Assembly (NCBI GenBank): GCA_031549455.1
Contig: JAVBPT010000028.1
Coordinates: 12,537 to 76,536, forward strand
Length of the DNA stretch: 64,000 nt
Reading direction: 5' to 3'
From: JAVBPT01 sp031549455
Lineage (GTDB): Bacteria > Bacillota > Clostridia > Lachnospirales > JAKSVV01
In this document: positions 34,303 through 42,942 of the stretch, one piece after another
Layout of the letters: each line of letters begins with the position of its first letter
Numbering within the stretch: the stretch's first letter is position 1
Notes under the pieces: generated by a model
Database searches by the model: none
Told to the model about the DNA's origin: nothing
What the model saw: only the letters and a program-made list of their open reading frames with translations
Translations under genes and position numbers: made by a program

Positions 34303-34325
34303 CTGCTATAAATATATTTAAGCAG
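34303..34325. repeat. 23-bp near-perfect palindrome upstream of yabP
   Basis: CTGCTATAAATA and its complement arm form a 23-bp palindrome with a single mismatched pair. It overlaps the candidate sigma-E -10 of yabP. No T tract on either side, so it is more likely an operator than a terminator. Confidence 0.45.
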
Positions 34326-34339
34326 TCTTCAAAAAATGC
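34310..34339 (-). promoter_or_regulatory. Candidate sigma-E promoter of yabPQ
   Basis: Minus strand GCATTTT (34333-34339), 14-bp spacer, AATATATTT (34310-34318), about 30 bases before the yabP ATG. Close to the sigma-E consensus KMATATT-14-CATACATTT. Bacillus yabPQ are sigma-E dependent. Confidence 0.42.
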
Positions 34340-34365
34340 ACAAACTCCAAAAATAAATAAGTGCT

Positions 34366-36135
34366 TTAATTTTCGCGTTTTGAAATCATGTTATAGTATT
34401 TACCCCTTAATTTCATAAGTTCATCATGTTTCCCTGTTTCGCTAATTTTTCCATTATCAACCACTATAATAAGGTCTGCATTCTTAATTGTAGAAAGTCT
34501 GTGTGCCACAATAAAAGATGTTCTTCCATAGATTAGTTTTTCTATCCCTTGCTGTATCAATTTCTCTGTATAGGTATCAATGCTTGCCGTGGCCTCATCC
34601 AAGATTAGAATCTTCGGATTTGCAATAAGGGTTCTTGCGAAAGCGATGAGTTGCCTTTGGCCCATTGATAAATTATTACCACCTTCTATTAGTTCTGTGT
34701 CATATCCCTTTTCTTGCCTCATGATAAAATCATGGGCACAAACGGCTTTAGCCACTTCCTCGATCTCCTGATCCGTGGCATCCAGCCTACCATAACGAAT
34801 GTTTTCTCTTATAGTAGCAGAAAACAAAAATACATCCTGCGTCATTACTCCGATTTGTTTTCTGAGTGACTCTAACTTTATGTTTCGAACATCAATCCCA
34901 TCAATCTTAACTGACCCGGCACTTACATCGTAATGCCTATCGATAAGCGCCGTGATAGTGGTTTTCCCTGAGCCAGTAGGACCAACTAATGCCACGGTCA
35001 TTCCCGGATCAATATCAAAATGGATATCTTTTAAAACCTCTTTATCGTTGGTATAACCAAACGTTACGCCCTGAAATGAAACCCGTCCTTTTATATCATT
35101 ATACTCCATCGCATTCACGTTGTCTTGAATGCTTGAATCCACATCCATCAGTTCAAAAATTCTTTCTGCATTTGAAAGATTGGTAATGAGAATGTTGTAG
35201 AAATTGCTGATTTGCATCACAGGTTGCCAAAACATACCAATATAGCTTGTGAAGGCGACAAGCGCTCCAATCGTAATCTCATTGGTCTTTAAAAGGTTTA
35301 AGCCCACCAGAAAGACCACAACAACGCCTATTCCCCAGGACATCTCGACCACCGGCCAGAAAAAGTCATCTATCTTAACTGCATTTACATAACTGTTTTC
35401 ATACTCTTCTCCGAGTGAATGAAATATCTTCTCAGTCTTATTCTCCGCATTATAGTTTTTGACCACTCTGATCCCTGCAAAGTTTTCAAATATAAAGGCA
35501 TTCAAATTGGCGGATTTAATTCGATTAATCTGCCACCTTCTATGAGAAGCGATCTGAATAAAAGCGATCACCGCAATTAGTGCAGGAAGCATAATCATAG
35601 CCGATAGTGCAAGTTTATAATTAATCACGACCATCATCACCGCAACGCCAATCATCTTAATCAAATTTGGAATAACCGAAGACATGCTTTCCGAAAACAA
35701 TTTCCTAGTCTTATTAATGTCTCCCATCAGTCTCGATAGAATCTTTCCGACCGACCTTTTGTCATAGAACTCAAAAGAGAGTGTCGAAAGGTGCGTGTAC
35801 AACTCATTTCGTATATTAATCATTGCCTTACCCGCAAGCGGAATCGTCATTCTCTTTCTTAGCTGCATGCAAAAATAAGAGATCAAATTAATCAGAATTA
35901 GAAAAATCCCCACTTTGATGAGCCCATCGACATCATGATTTATAATATCATTATCGATCACGATCTTCATCACATACGGTACAACAAGCTCAATAACCAT
36001 GCCCACCGTTCCAAGTAGGATGATCGTCACAACAGCGGACTGGTAAGCAAGCAAATAACGGAATAACCTACCAATTAGCTTAAAGTTCACTTTTTCCGCC
36101 TTAAATTCATCTTTTACAAAACTCCCTGATTGCAT
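34366..36135 (-). CDS. ABC exporter half-transporter, canonical ATPase subunit
   Basis: About 589 residues: membrane domain with six segments (about 30-320) and a nucleotide-binding domain with Walker A GPTGSGKTT, signature LSMGQRQL, Walker B ILILDEATASID and switch His in VAHRLST. The catalytic Glu is present. Together with the upstream gene it forms a heterodimeric type I exporter like BmrCD, YheHI or TM287/288, usually exporting drugs, lipids or peptides. The start is the ATG at 36133-36135 behind GAGAGGGG; the frame open upstream of it overlaps the partner gene and is not the real N-terminus. Confidence 0.9.
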   Translation of the reverse strand: MQSGSFVKDEFKAEKVNFKLIGRLFRYLLAYQSAVVTIILLGTVGMVIELVVPYVMKIVIDNDIINHDVDGLIKVGIFLILINLISYFCMQLRKRMTIPLAGKAMINIRNELYTHLSTLSFEFYDKRSVGKILSRLMGDINKTRKLFSESMSSVIPNLIKMIGVAVMMVVINYKLALSAMIMLPALIAVIAFIQIASHRRWQINRIKSANLNAFIFENFAGIRVVKNYNAENKTEKIFHSLGEEYENSYVNAVKIDDFFWPVVEMSWGIGVVVVFLVGLNLLKTNEITIGALVAFTSYIGMFWQPVMQISNFYNILITNLSNAERIFELMDVDSSIQDNVNAMEYNDIKGRVSFQGVTFGYTNDKEVLKDIHFDIDPGMTVALVGPTGSGKTTITALIDRHYDVSAGSVKIDGIDVRNIKLESLRKQIGVMTQDVFLFSATIRENIRYGRLDATDQEIEEVAKAVCAHDFIMRQEKGYDTELIEGGNNLSMGQRQLIAFARTLIANPKILILDEATASIDTYTEKLIQQGIEKLIYGRTSFIVAHRLSTIKNADLIIVVDNGKISETGKHDELMKLRGKYYNMISKREN

Positions 36136-36151
36136 TCTTTCCCCTCTCCGG

Positions 36152-37870
36152 CTACATTGATTCTTCCATGATATTTTCGTTCTGTTGCCTGTCGATCTCT
36201 GCGTACATCCCATCCAAAGATAGAAGCTCTTGATGTGTTCCCTGCTCAATCACCTCGCCCTGATTAAGCAATAAAATCTTGGTAGCCTTACGCACTGCAG
36301 AAATTCTATGTGCCACAATAATTTTTATCTGTTCTTGCCTTTCTCTTAGACTTTTGTGTATTTCCTCTTCCGTGTTGGTATCCAACGCCGATGTCACATC
36401 ATCCAAAATCAGAATTTTAGAAGGTTTGACCAAGGCCCTTGCAATACTGACACGTTGTTTTTGTCCGCCCGAAAGGCCAAGGCCCCTTTCTCCGATTACC
36501 GTATTTTCCTTTTGCGGCAATTCGTGCAGGAATTCGGTTACTCTCGATTCTTCCATTACATCCTCCAGCTTTTCCTGCTTCATTTCTCCCTGAATTCCCA
36601 ATGCAATATTATCTTTGATGCTTGCTGAGAATAAGAAAGTGTTTTGCATGGTCACCGAGATAAGCTCCCTCAATTTCCGTGTATCTAACTTCTGAATATC
36701 CACCCCATTGATTAAAATTTTTCCACTGGTCGGTTTATAGTTTTTGCAAAGCAGGTTTACAATTGTGGTCTTCCCTGCCCCAGATGTGCCCATCAATGCT
36801 AGTGTATCTCCTTTTTTAATCTCAAAACAGATATTTCTCAAGATATATTTGTCATGGATCTTGTAATCCACATGATCAAAAACAATCCGTACATCTTCCC
36901 CATATACTTCACTCTCACCCGTTTCTTCAAAATGTTCCTCCACAATCTTAGAAAGCTTATCAATTGAAACCTTGGCAATCGCCGTAAGAGACATAAGCCA
37001 ACCCAACATCCTCATCGGCCATATGATCATATATACATACTGAACGCTTGCCACAAGATCTCCTATTGTGATATTTTCACGAATTACCAAGAAACCACCA
37101 TATAGAATGGTTGAAACAACCGTTAGGTTCGAAAGAAATTCTATAAGCGGCTCATATTTCCCTTCCACTCGGGCCGATTTAAGATAAATCTTATATAGTT
37201 TTTTATTCTCTCGTTTCATTTTTTTAATCTCATGTTTTTCCCTTGCAAGAGACTTGACGACTCGGATCCCCACCAAATTTTCCTGTGCCACAATATTTAG
37301 GCTTGCCTTTTGATCACTAAATTGATCCTCTATTTCAAAGTCATCCTTTTCATATTTTATAGCAATGTACATAATTAGTGGGGCAATTAAAACCGTCACC
37401 AACATAAGTTTATAATGAATCATGGCTAACACAATGATCGCAAAAACAAAGTTGATCAATTGTTCAATGGTAAGCATTGCAGAAAAAGTGGCCACCTCTT
37501 GTATGCTTTCAGCGTCCTCTTTAACCCTTGCAAGAAGCTCTCCTGTGTTCACTTTATCAAAGTAGGTAAATGGCAACTTTTGTAGGTGGATAAATACATC
37601 TTCCCTCATATGACTCACCACAGAAACACCTGCTTTATCGAGCAACAGATTTTTAATATACCCAAAAACAAATCTCAGAACGGTAATACTAAAAATAGCC
37701 ACAAGAAGTGGAATGAAGATTGAAATCTTTCCCTGGGTAATGACATCATCGATAATAATTTTGGTTAAATAAGGGGTCACAAAATCAGCTGCAATCATAA
37801 GAACAAGCAGAATGGCCCCCCCAATATAAAATTTCTTTTGTTTCCATATGTATCCTAAAAACCACTTCAT
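36152..37870 (-). CDS. ABC exporter half-transporter, degenerate ATPase subunit
   Basis: About 572 residues with six membrane segments and a nucleotide-binding domain: Walker A GTSGAGKTT, signature LSGGQKQR, Walker B ILILDDVTSALD. The residue after the Walker B Asp is Asp instead of the catalytic Glu, the mark of the degenerate site in heterodimeric exporters. Partner is the next gene (16 bp away). The start is placed at the ATG 37868-37870, because a TATAAT at 37892-37897 puts transcription start only just upstream; a more distal TTG is inside the promoter. Confidence 0.9.
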   Translation of the reverse strand: MKWFLGYIWKQKKFYIGGAILLVLMIAADFVTPYLTKIIIDDVITQGKISIFIPLLVAIFSITVLRFVFGYIKNLLLDKAGVSVVSHMREDVFIHLQKLPFTYFDKVNTGELLARVKEDAESIQEVATFSAMLTIEQLINFVFAIIVLAMIHYKLMLVTVLIAPLIMYIAIKYEKDDFEIEDQFSDQKASLNIVAQENLVGIRVVKSLAREKHEIKKMKRENKKLYKIYLKSARVEGKYEPLIEFLSNLTVVSTILYGGFLVIRENITIGDLVASVQYVYMIIWPMRMLGWLMSLTAIAKVSIDKLSKIVEEHFEETGESEVYGEDVRIVFDHVDYKIHDKYILRNICFEIKKGDTLALMGTSGAGKTTIVNLLCKNYKPTSGKILINGVDIQKLDTRKLRELISVTMQNTFLFSASIKDNIALGIQGEMKQEKLEDVMEESRVTEFLHELPQKENTVIGERGLGLSGGQKQRVSIARALVKPSKILILDDVTSALDTNTEEEIHKSLRERQEQIKIIVAHRISAVRKATKILLLNQGEVIEQGTHQELLSLDGMYAEIDRQQNENIMEESM

Positions 37871-37891
37871 TTTAAAACCTACATTTCGCAA

Positions 37892-37897
37892 ATTATA
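37892..37897 (-). promoter_or_regulatory. -10 element of ABC exporter operon
   Basis: Minus strand TATAAT, preceded by TATGC. No good -35 at 16-18 bp (TGGTAA at 16 bp is weak). Confidence 0.4.
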
Positions 37898-37936
37898 GCA
37901 TAATTTTTTCTTTTTACCATTACAATTTGGTTACAA

Positions 37937-38578
37937 TCACCTAAAGATCTCGAGTATCTTAAATCCAACTTTCTTCTCTAATTTATTTGTAAGCAGTTTG
38001 TCATAGTCCTCTCTTGGAAGGATTTTTTTGAGATCATTATGATTTGTATCCACAACTGTATATGTTTCATCTGTAAAACACAACGCCGGATACATGATGC
38101 ACCACCAATTGTGTCCTTCTCCCCTTCCAAGCACCACTTCTAATGCCTCATACTCCCCTTGAGGAAGTACGATCCCATCGTATTGCTTGATCGGGAATTC
38201 CTCTTTCACAAAGGTTAGTACATCCACTTGATAATCCAATCCCTTTTCTTTAAGCATTCGCTTTGACATTTCCTGTATCTTCTCTTTTTGACTTACCAAG
38301 TATTCTTTGGCCTGCATTTTGTCGTCTATCCTTTCTAAGCCCGGTTGCAACATTTTCAGAATTTCATTTTTAATTTCCGCCTTTATCTTTTGATCCTCTA
38401 TGCTGTCGCTATTGGCGATCACATGAAATCTTAAAATATCATTGCTAAGCCGATCCATAAAATCATTTTGATCTTTGATTGCCGGCCTTTTAGTTGTAAA
38501 TATAATAATTAAACTCATAATCAGAAACCCAATAAAGAAAGAGACCAAAATTTGTTTTTTTATATCAAATAAAAACAT
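37937..38578 (-). CDS. spoIIR: Stage II sporulation protein R
   Basis: 213-residue secreted signalling protein with an N-terminal membrane segment or signal (about 10-28). In the forespore it activates SpoIIGA so that pro-sigma-E is processed in the mother cell. Diagnostic motifs are ILRFHVIANSD and GHNWWCIMYPALCF. It is separated from dnaE by a 47-bp gap holding a hairpin that pairs with its ribosome site. I did not find a convincing sigma-F promoter. Confidence 0.95.
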   Translation of the reverse strand: MFLFDIKKQILVSFFIGFLIMSLIIIFTTKRPAIKDQNDFMDRLSNDILRFHVIANSDSIEDQKIKAEIKNEILKMLQPGLERIDDKMQAKEYLVSQKEKIQEMSKRMLKEKGLDYQVDVLTFVKEEFPIKQYDGIVLPQGEYEALEVVLGRGEGHNWWCIMYPALCFTDETYTVVDTNHNDLKKILPREDYDKLLTNKLEKKVGFKILEIFR

Positions 38579-38584
38579 ATGACC

Positions 38585-38616
38585 ACCTCGTTTCTTACTT
38601 TGATTATTGACGAGGT
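38585..38616 (-). promoter_or_regulatory. Hairpin pairing with spoIIR ribosome site
   Basis: Minus strand ACCTCGT (38610-38616) and ACGAGGT (38585-38591) are perfect complements; the second contains the GAGGT ribosome-binding core of spoIIR. An 18-nt loop separates them. No T tract, so this looks like possible ribosome-site masking. Confidence 0.4.
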
Positions 38617-38625
38617 AATCTTTTT

Positions 38626-41600
38626 TTATTCACACTTTATTACATTTTCTTTTCCCGCTACATCGATCAGATCTTGAATAAGTTCTTCCGAAATTTCAAC
38701 AGTCGTTCTGGCCATCCGAGTTTTACCATCTGCTTTGGTGTATATCTCCACCTTATCTTTTCCTTCATTGTTTCTTAATACAATCTCCACATCTCTCAGA
38801 AGCTTTTTATTCTCCAAGCTTTCTACTTTAATTGTGATTCCTTTTTTTCTTTCAAGCTCGTTGACAAAAAAAATCTTGGAAACGATTACTGAGCATCCTT
38901 CTTCATCCTTCATCGACGTTTTCCCTGATACGACCACAATTTCGTCTTTTTGTATCTTATTTCTGAATTCCTCATACCGATTCGAAAAGAATAATAGCTC
39001 CACTGTACCCGTTAGATCTTCTAGCGTTGCAAACGCCATCATCTGATTGTTTTTGGTAATCTTGGTATTCACATTTGTAAGAATCCCCCAGATTGTGACA
39101 TTCATATTGTCGTTCGCACTGTATTCTCCTGTTGCGTCATCCTTCTCATTTAATTCAGCACAAGTTCGGGTCACATGTTTTTTTACCCTATCTTTGTACT
39201 CATCTAAAATATGTCCGCTAACATACATCCCTAGCATTTCCTTTTCAAGTGCTAGCATCATTCTCGTATCCAACTCCATAATAGTAGGCAAAACGTCCTT
39301 CAACATTTCACCTCTTTCTCCTTCCTTTTCATCTAATGTAAAAAGGTTCAGCTGGCCACTCACTTCGTTTTTCTTTCGACTTGTAATTTCATCAAATAGG
39401 TATTGATAAATGGCAAGATATTGATTTCGGTTTCCCCCCAGTGAATCGAATGCCCCAGATTTTATCAAAGCCTCCACACTCTTTTTACCGATGTTATAAT
39501 CCGTCATCCTCTGAATAAAATCTGTCATGCTCACAAAATGCCCGCCCTTTTCTCTTTCACGGACAAGGTTTGTAATAAGATCATATCCAATCGATTTAAT
39601 GGCAGAAAGGGCAAAGCGAATTTTCCCCTTATTTGCTGTAAAATTCTCATAAGATTCATTGATGTCAGGAGGAAGGATTTCAATTTCCATATTTTTTGCC
39701 TCCATCACATACTCTGCAATCTTTGGAATGGAGTCTCGAACCGACGATAATAAGGCGGCTAAAAATTCTGCTGTATAATATCTTTTTAAATAGGCTGTCT
39801 GATAAGAGATATAGGCATAACACACCGAATGTGACTTATTAAATGCATACTTTGCAAAGTCAATCATTTTATCAAAAATGACAAGCGCCTTTTCCTTTGA
39901 TATTCCATTTTTCACACACCCCAAAATGCCAGAGGACTCTTCTCCATAGATGAAAACCTCTTTCTCTTTTAACATCACATCCATTTTCTTTTTACCCATG
40001 GCTCTTCTTACCAGATCGCTTCGCCCTAATGAATATCCGGCAAGTTTTCTAAAAATCTGCATTACCTGCTCCTGGTAAACAATAACGCCATAGGTGCTCT
40101 TTAAGATAGGCTCTAATTGCCGAGCATCATACTGCACTTCTTCCGGTTTTCTCTTTCCTTTAATATAGTCCGGAATAAATTCCATTGGTCCGGGCCTATA
40201 AAGAGAAAGGCCCGCTATGATGTCATCCAGTCCGCTTGGTTTTAAATCCTTCATAAAAGCAGTCATCCCTCTAGATTCCAATTGAAATACTCCCAATGTT
40301 CCACCAGCAGATAACATCTTATAAACCTCTTTGTCATTCATATCCACTTTTAAAATATCGATCTCAACTTCATAGTTCTTTTTTACCTGACGAATTGTGT
40401 CCTGTATCACCGTTAGCGTTCTAAGGCCTAGGAAATCCATCTTCAAAAGGCCCAACTCTTCAATTGTATTCATCGGAAATTGTGTAATGATCGCCTCATC
40501 ACTTTTCGCGAGCGGTACATAATGATACAATTCATTCTCTGTAATCACAATGCCCGCAGCATGAGTTGATGCATGCCTCGGAAAACCTTCAAGCTTTTTA
40601 GAAATATCAATCAAATATTGAACGCTATCATTGGTTTCATAAATCGTTCTCAATTCATCACTTATTTCTAACGCTTTATCGATGGTCATCTTGATAGCAA
40701 ACGGAATCATTTTGGCCACTTTATCCACTACATTGTAAGGTACATTTAAAGCACGTCCTACATCTCTAATTACTGCCCGAGCAGACATAGTTCCAAAAGT
40801 GATGATCTGTGCCACATTTTCTTTCCCATACTTTTGGGTCACATACGCTATGACTTCCTCCCTCCTGATATAGCAAAAATCAATATCAATATCCGGCATG
40901 CTGATTCTCTCCGGATTCAGGAAACGCTCAAAAAGCAAATCATACTGTATTGGATCCACATCCGTGATATGAAGTACATAGGAAACCAAACTTCCCGCCG
41001 CGGAACCCCTTCCAGGCCCAACTGCAATCCCTTTTTCTTTGGAAAACCGAATAAAATCCCATACAATCAAAAAATAATCCACATACCCCATCGTTTGTAT
41101 GGTTTCAAGCTCAAATCTTAATCTCTCAAGTAACGTTTCATCAACTTCCCTATATCTTTCTCCCAACCCCTTCTCGCAAAGTTGCTTTAAATAGTCAAAA
41201 GAGGACATTTCCAGAACCCCGAATTTAGGAAGCTTTAATTTTCCAAACTCGATTGTAACATTACAACGATCCGCTATTTTCTGTGTATTTTCTAATGCTT
41301 GAAGGCAATCTCCAAAGTCTGCCTCCACCTCCTCTGGTGATTTTAGATAGAAATCATCTGTGGGCATCCTCATCCTATCTTGATCATCCACCTTCTTCGC
41401 TGTTTGAATACAGAGAAGAATGTCTTGTACGCTGGCATCTTCTCTTTTTATATAGTGAACATCGTTTGTAACAACAAGCTCTAGTTTTTCTTCCCCGCTT
41501 AATTTCTTTAGCCCTGCATTAATCACCTTTTGATCCTCTAGTGTATTGGCCTGCATCTCCAAAAAGAAGTTCTCTCTGCCAAAGATACTTTCATATTCCA

Positions 41601-42078
41601 AAAGCGCCCTTCTTGCTCCCTCCAGGTTTTCATTTAATATGAAGGTAGCGATTTCACCACTAGCACAACCAGAAAGTGCGATAACCCCTTTGCTATATTT
41701 CTTTAATATTTCTTTATCGACCCTTGGCTTATAGTAAAAGCCATCCATAAAACTTTCTGAGACAAGTCTCATTAGGTTTCTATATCCCTCATCATTTTCA
41801 GCGAGTAGCGTCAAATGGTAACGTTCCTCATCCAAGCTCTTTTCCTTATCTAGCCTGCTTCTTTTGGCTACATAGACCTCTACCCCAATAATAGGCTTGA
41901 TTCCGTTTTCGATGCACTCTTTATAGAAATTAATCACACCATACATAGAACCATGATCTGTTATGGCAACAGCATTCATACCTAATTCCCTTGTTCTTTT
42001 AACCAAATCTGAGATCTTGGCCGCCCCATCTAATAGACTATATTCCGTGTGGACATGTAAATGCACAAAATGACTCAT
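38626..42078 (-). CDS. dnaE: DNA polymerase III alpha subunit (DnaE)
   Basis: About 1150-residue replicative polymerase. N-terminal PHP domain (HLHVHTEYSLLDG, ITDHGSMYG), polymerase palm with catalytic Asps in MPDIDIDFCY, fingers, helix-hairpin-helix region, and C-terminal OB domain (TKITKNNQMMAFATLEDLTG). No 3'-5' exonuclease domain, so it is DnaE and not PolC; in Firmicutes DnaE usually extends primers before PolC takes over. The start is the ATG at 42076-42078 behind TTGAGGTG; an in-frame GTG two codons upstream is part of the ribosome site. Own promoter at 42097-42124. Confidence 0.96.
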   Translation of the reverse strand: MSHFVHLHVHTEYSLLDGAAKISDLVKRTRELGMNAVAITDHGSMYGVINFYKECIENGIKPIIGVEVYVAKRSRLDKEKSLDEERYHLTLLAENDEGYRNLMRLVSESFMDGFYYKPRVDKEILKKYSKGVIALSGCASGEIATFILNENLEGARRALLEYESIFGRENFFLEMQANTLEDQKVINAGLKKLSGEEKLELVVTNDVHYIKREDASVQDILLCIQTAKKVDDQDRMRMPTDDFYLKSPEEVEADFGDCLQALENTQKIADRCNVTIEFGKLKLPKFGVLEMSSFDYLKQLCEKGLGERYREVDETLLERLRFELETIQTMGYVDYFLIVWDFIRFSKEKGIAVGPGRGSAAGSLVSYVLHITDVDPIQYDLLFERFLNPERISMPDIDIDFCYIRREEVIAYVTQKYGKENVAQIITFGTMSARAVIRDVGRALNVPYNVVDKVAKMIPFAIKMTIDKALEISDELRTIYETNDSVQYLIDISKKLEGFPRHASTHAAGIVITENELYHYVPLAKSDEAIITQFPMNTIEELGLLKMDFLGLRTLTVIQDTIRQVKKNYEVEIDILKVDMNDKEVYKMLSAGGTLGVFQLESRGMTAFMKDLKPSGLDDIIAGLSLYRPGPMEFIPDYIKGKRKPEEVQYDARQLEPILKSTYGVIVYQEQVMQIFRKLAGYSLGRSDLVRRAMGKKKMDVMLKEKEVFIYGEESSGILGCVKNGISKEKALVIFDKMIDFAKYAFNKSHSVCYAYISYQTAYLKRYYTAEFLAALLSSVRDSIPKIAEYVMEAKNMEIEILPPDINESYENFTANKGKIRFALSAIKSIGYDLITNLVREREKGGHFVSMTDFIQRMTDYNIGKKSVEALIKSGAFDSLGGNRNQYLAIYQYLFDEITSRKKNEVSGQLNLFTLDEKEGERGEMLKDVLPTIMELDTRMMLALEKEMLGMYVSGHILDEYKDRVKKHVTRTCAELNEKDDATGEYSANDNMNVTIWGILTNVNTKITKNNQMMAFATLEDLTGTVELLFFSNRYEEFRNKIQKDEIVVVSGKTSMKDEEGCSVIVSKIFFVNELERKKGITIKVESLENKKLLRDVEIVLRNNEGKDKVEIYTKADGKTRMARTTVEISEELIQDLIDVAGKENVIKCE

Positions 42079-42096
42079 AAACACCTCAATATCCTT

Positions 42097-42124
42097 ATTA
42101 TATCATATGTAGAGCATAAATCAA
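42097..42124 (-). promoter_or_regulatory. Promoter of dnaE
   Basis: Minus strand TTGATT (42119-42124), 16-bp spacer, TATAAT (42097-42102), about 19 bases before the ATG. Confidence 0.68.
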
Positions 42125-42242
42125 GCCTGCTCAAAAAGAGATTTTATCAAGTATTTTTATAAAATCAAAAATTTTTTTCCTTTACTGCAAAAGGCTTTCT
42201 GCATTTTTCATCAATACTTTTACCATAAATTTACAAAGTTAG

Positions 42243-42271
42243 TTGACATAATATGGGGCTCATGATATACT
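42243..42271 (+). promoter_or_regulatory. Strong plus-strand promoter with no protein gene downstream
   Basis: TTGACA (42243-42248), 17-bp spacer, TATACT (42266-42271): one of the best sigma-A matches in the window, reading toward a small terminator and against the surrounding minus-strand genes. Confidence 0.72.
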
Positions 42272-42277
42272 GAAGGT

Positions 42278-42332
42278 ACCCAACCAACCAACACACTCAC
42301 CTAAGGAGATGTAGTAATACATCTTCTTTTTT
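42278..42332 (+). ncRNA. Putative ~55-nt small RNA
   Basis: A consensus promoter ends at 42271 and an intrinsic terminator (AGATGTA, loop GTAA, TACATCT, then TCTTTTTT) spans 42307-42332. The predicted transcript has an A/C-rich unpaired 5' part with three CCAA repeats (from 42280) and CACTCACCT, followed by AAGGAG at the stem base. No sensible coding frame. The unstructured C-rich 5' end is of the kind that pairs with G-rich ribosome sites. No known RNA family recognised. Confidence 0.5.
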
Positions 42333-42346
42333 ATGCTTAAAATTAG

Positions 42347-42383
42347 TAAAAAAAGAATTCAGGATGATTCTGAATTCTTTTTA
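42347..42383. terminator. Bidirectional terminator after rbr
   Basis: GAATTCAG (42355-42362), 7-nt loop, CTGAATTC (42370-42377) with T runs on both sides (TTTTTAT on plus, TTTTTTTAC on minus). It ends the rbr operon and backs up the small-RNA terminator. Confidence 0.8.
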
Positions 42384-42386
42384 TTT

Positions 42387-42923
42387 CTAATAATTCTTAG
42401 CCTCAAGACTGAAGTATGCCTTTGGATGTGCGCAAACCGGGCAAACCTCTGGAGCTTCTTTTCCGTAGTGCTTATGACCGCAATTACTGCAAATCCAGAC
42501 TTCTTCGCTTTCCCTTTTGAACACCTTTTCTTCTTTTATATTCGCGAGTAGCGCTTTATATCGTTCCTCGTGTTCTTTTTCAATCCTCGCAACACCTTCA
42601 AATAAAGCGGCAATTCTATCAAACCCTTCTTCCTTTGCTTCCTTTGCAAAGTTTGCATACATATCTGTCCACTCATAGTTTTCCCCGCCTGCTGCATCTT
42701 CTAAGTTTTGTAGTGTTTTTGGCATGCCATCATGTAGCAACTTGAACCAAATCTTAGCATGTTCTTTTTCATTTGCTGCCGTTTCCTCAAAAATCGTTGC
42801 TATTTGTTCATAGCCTTCCTTTCGAGCCGCACTTGCATAGTATGTATATTTGTTTCTGGCTTGTGATTCCCCTGCAAATGCAGTCATTAAATTCTTTTCT
42901 GTTTTTGATCCCTTTAAATCCAT
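42387..42923 (-). CDS. rbr: Rubrerythrin
   Basis: 178-residue di-iron peroxidase of anaerobes, reducing hydrogen peroxide with electrons from rubredoxin. The N-terminal four-helix bundle carries the diiron Glu/His motifs ([41 protein letters not shown]); the C-terminal rubredoxin-like iron site has [10 protein letters not shown] and CPVCAHP. The start is the ATG at 42921-42923 behind AGGAGG; the frame is open upstream into the Ppx gene but has no ribosome site. Last gene of the flagellar/ispE/Ppx gene string, 19 bp after Ppx. Confidence 0.95.
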   Translation of the reverse strand: MDLKGSKTEKNLMTAFAGESQARNKYTYYASAARKEGYEQIATIFEETAANEKEHAKIWFKLLHDGMPKTLQNLEDAAGGENYEWTDMYANFAKEAKEEGFDRIAALFEGVARIEKEHEERYKALLANIKEEKVFKRESEEVWICSNCGHKHYGKEAPEVCPVCAHPKAYFSLEAKNY

Positions 42924-42942
42924 AATATAACCTCCTATTACA

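Larger units (their letters stand above)
42085..42386. other. Intergenic region between dnaE and rbr
   Basis: About 300 bases without a protein gene. It holds the dnaE promoter (minus strand), an AT-rich stretch (42125-42240), a consensus plus-strand promoter, a ~55-nt putative RNA with its own terminator, and the bidirectional terminator that ends the flaG-to-rbr operon. Confidence 0.8.

Noticed and set aside
36136..36249. Extra 38 N-terminal codons in front of the canonical ABC subunit
   Set aside because: They overlap the partner gene in another frame, look non-homologous, and a good ribosome site precedes the internal ATG at 36135.
42296..42312. Resemblance of the putative small RNA (TCACCT then AAGGAG) to the 3' end of 16S rRNA
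   Set aside because: The match is short, lacks the CCTTTCT between the parts, and no rRNA gene is nearby; probably chance.
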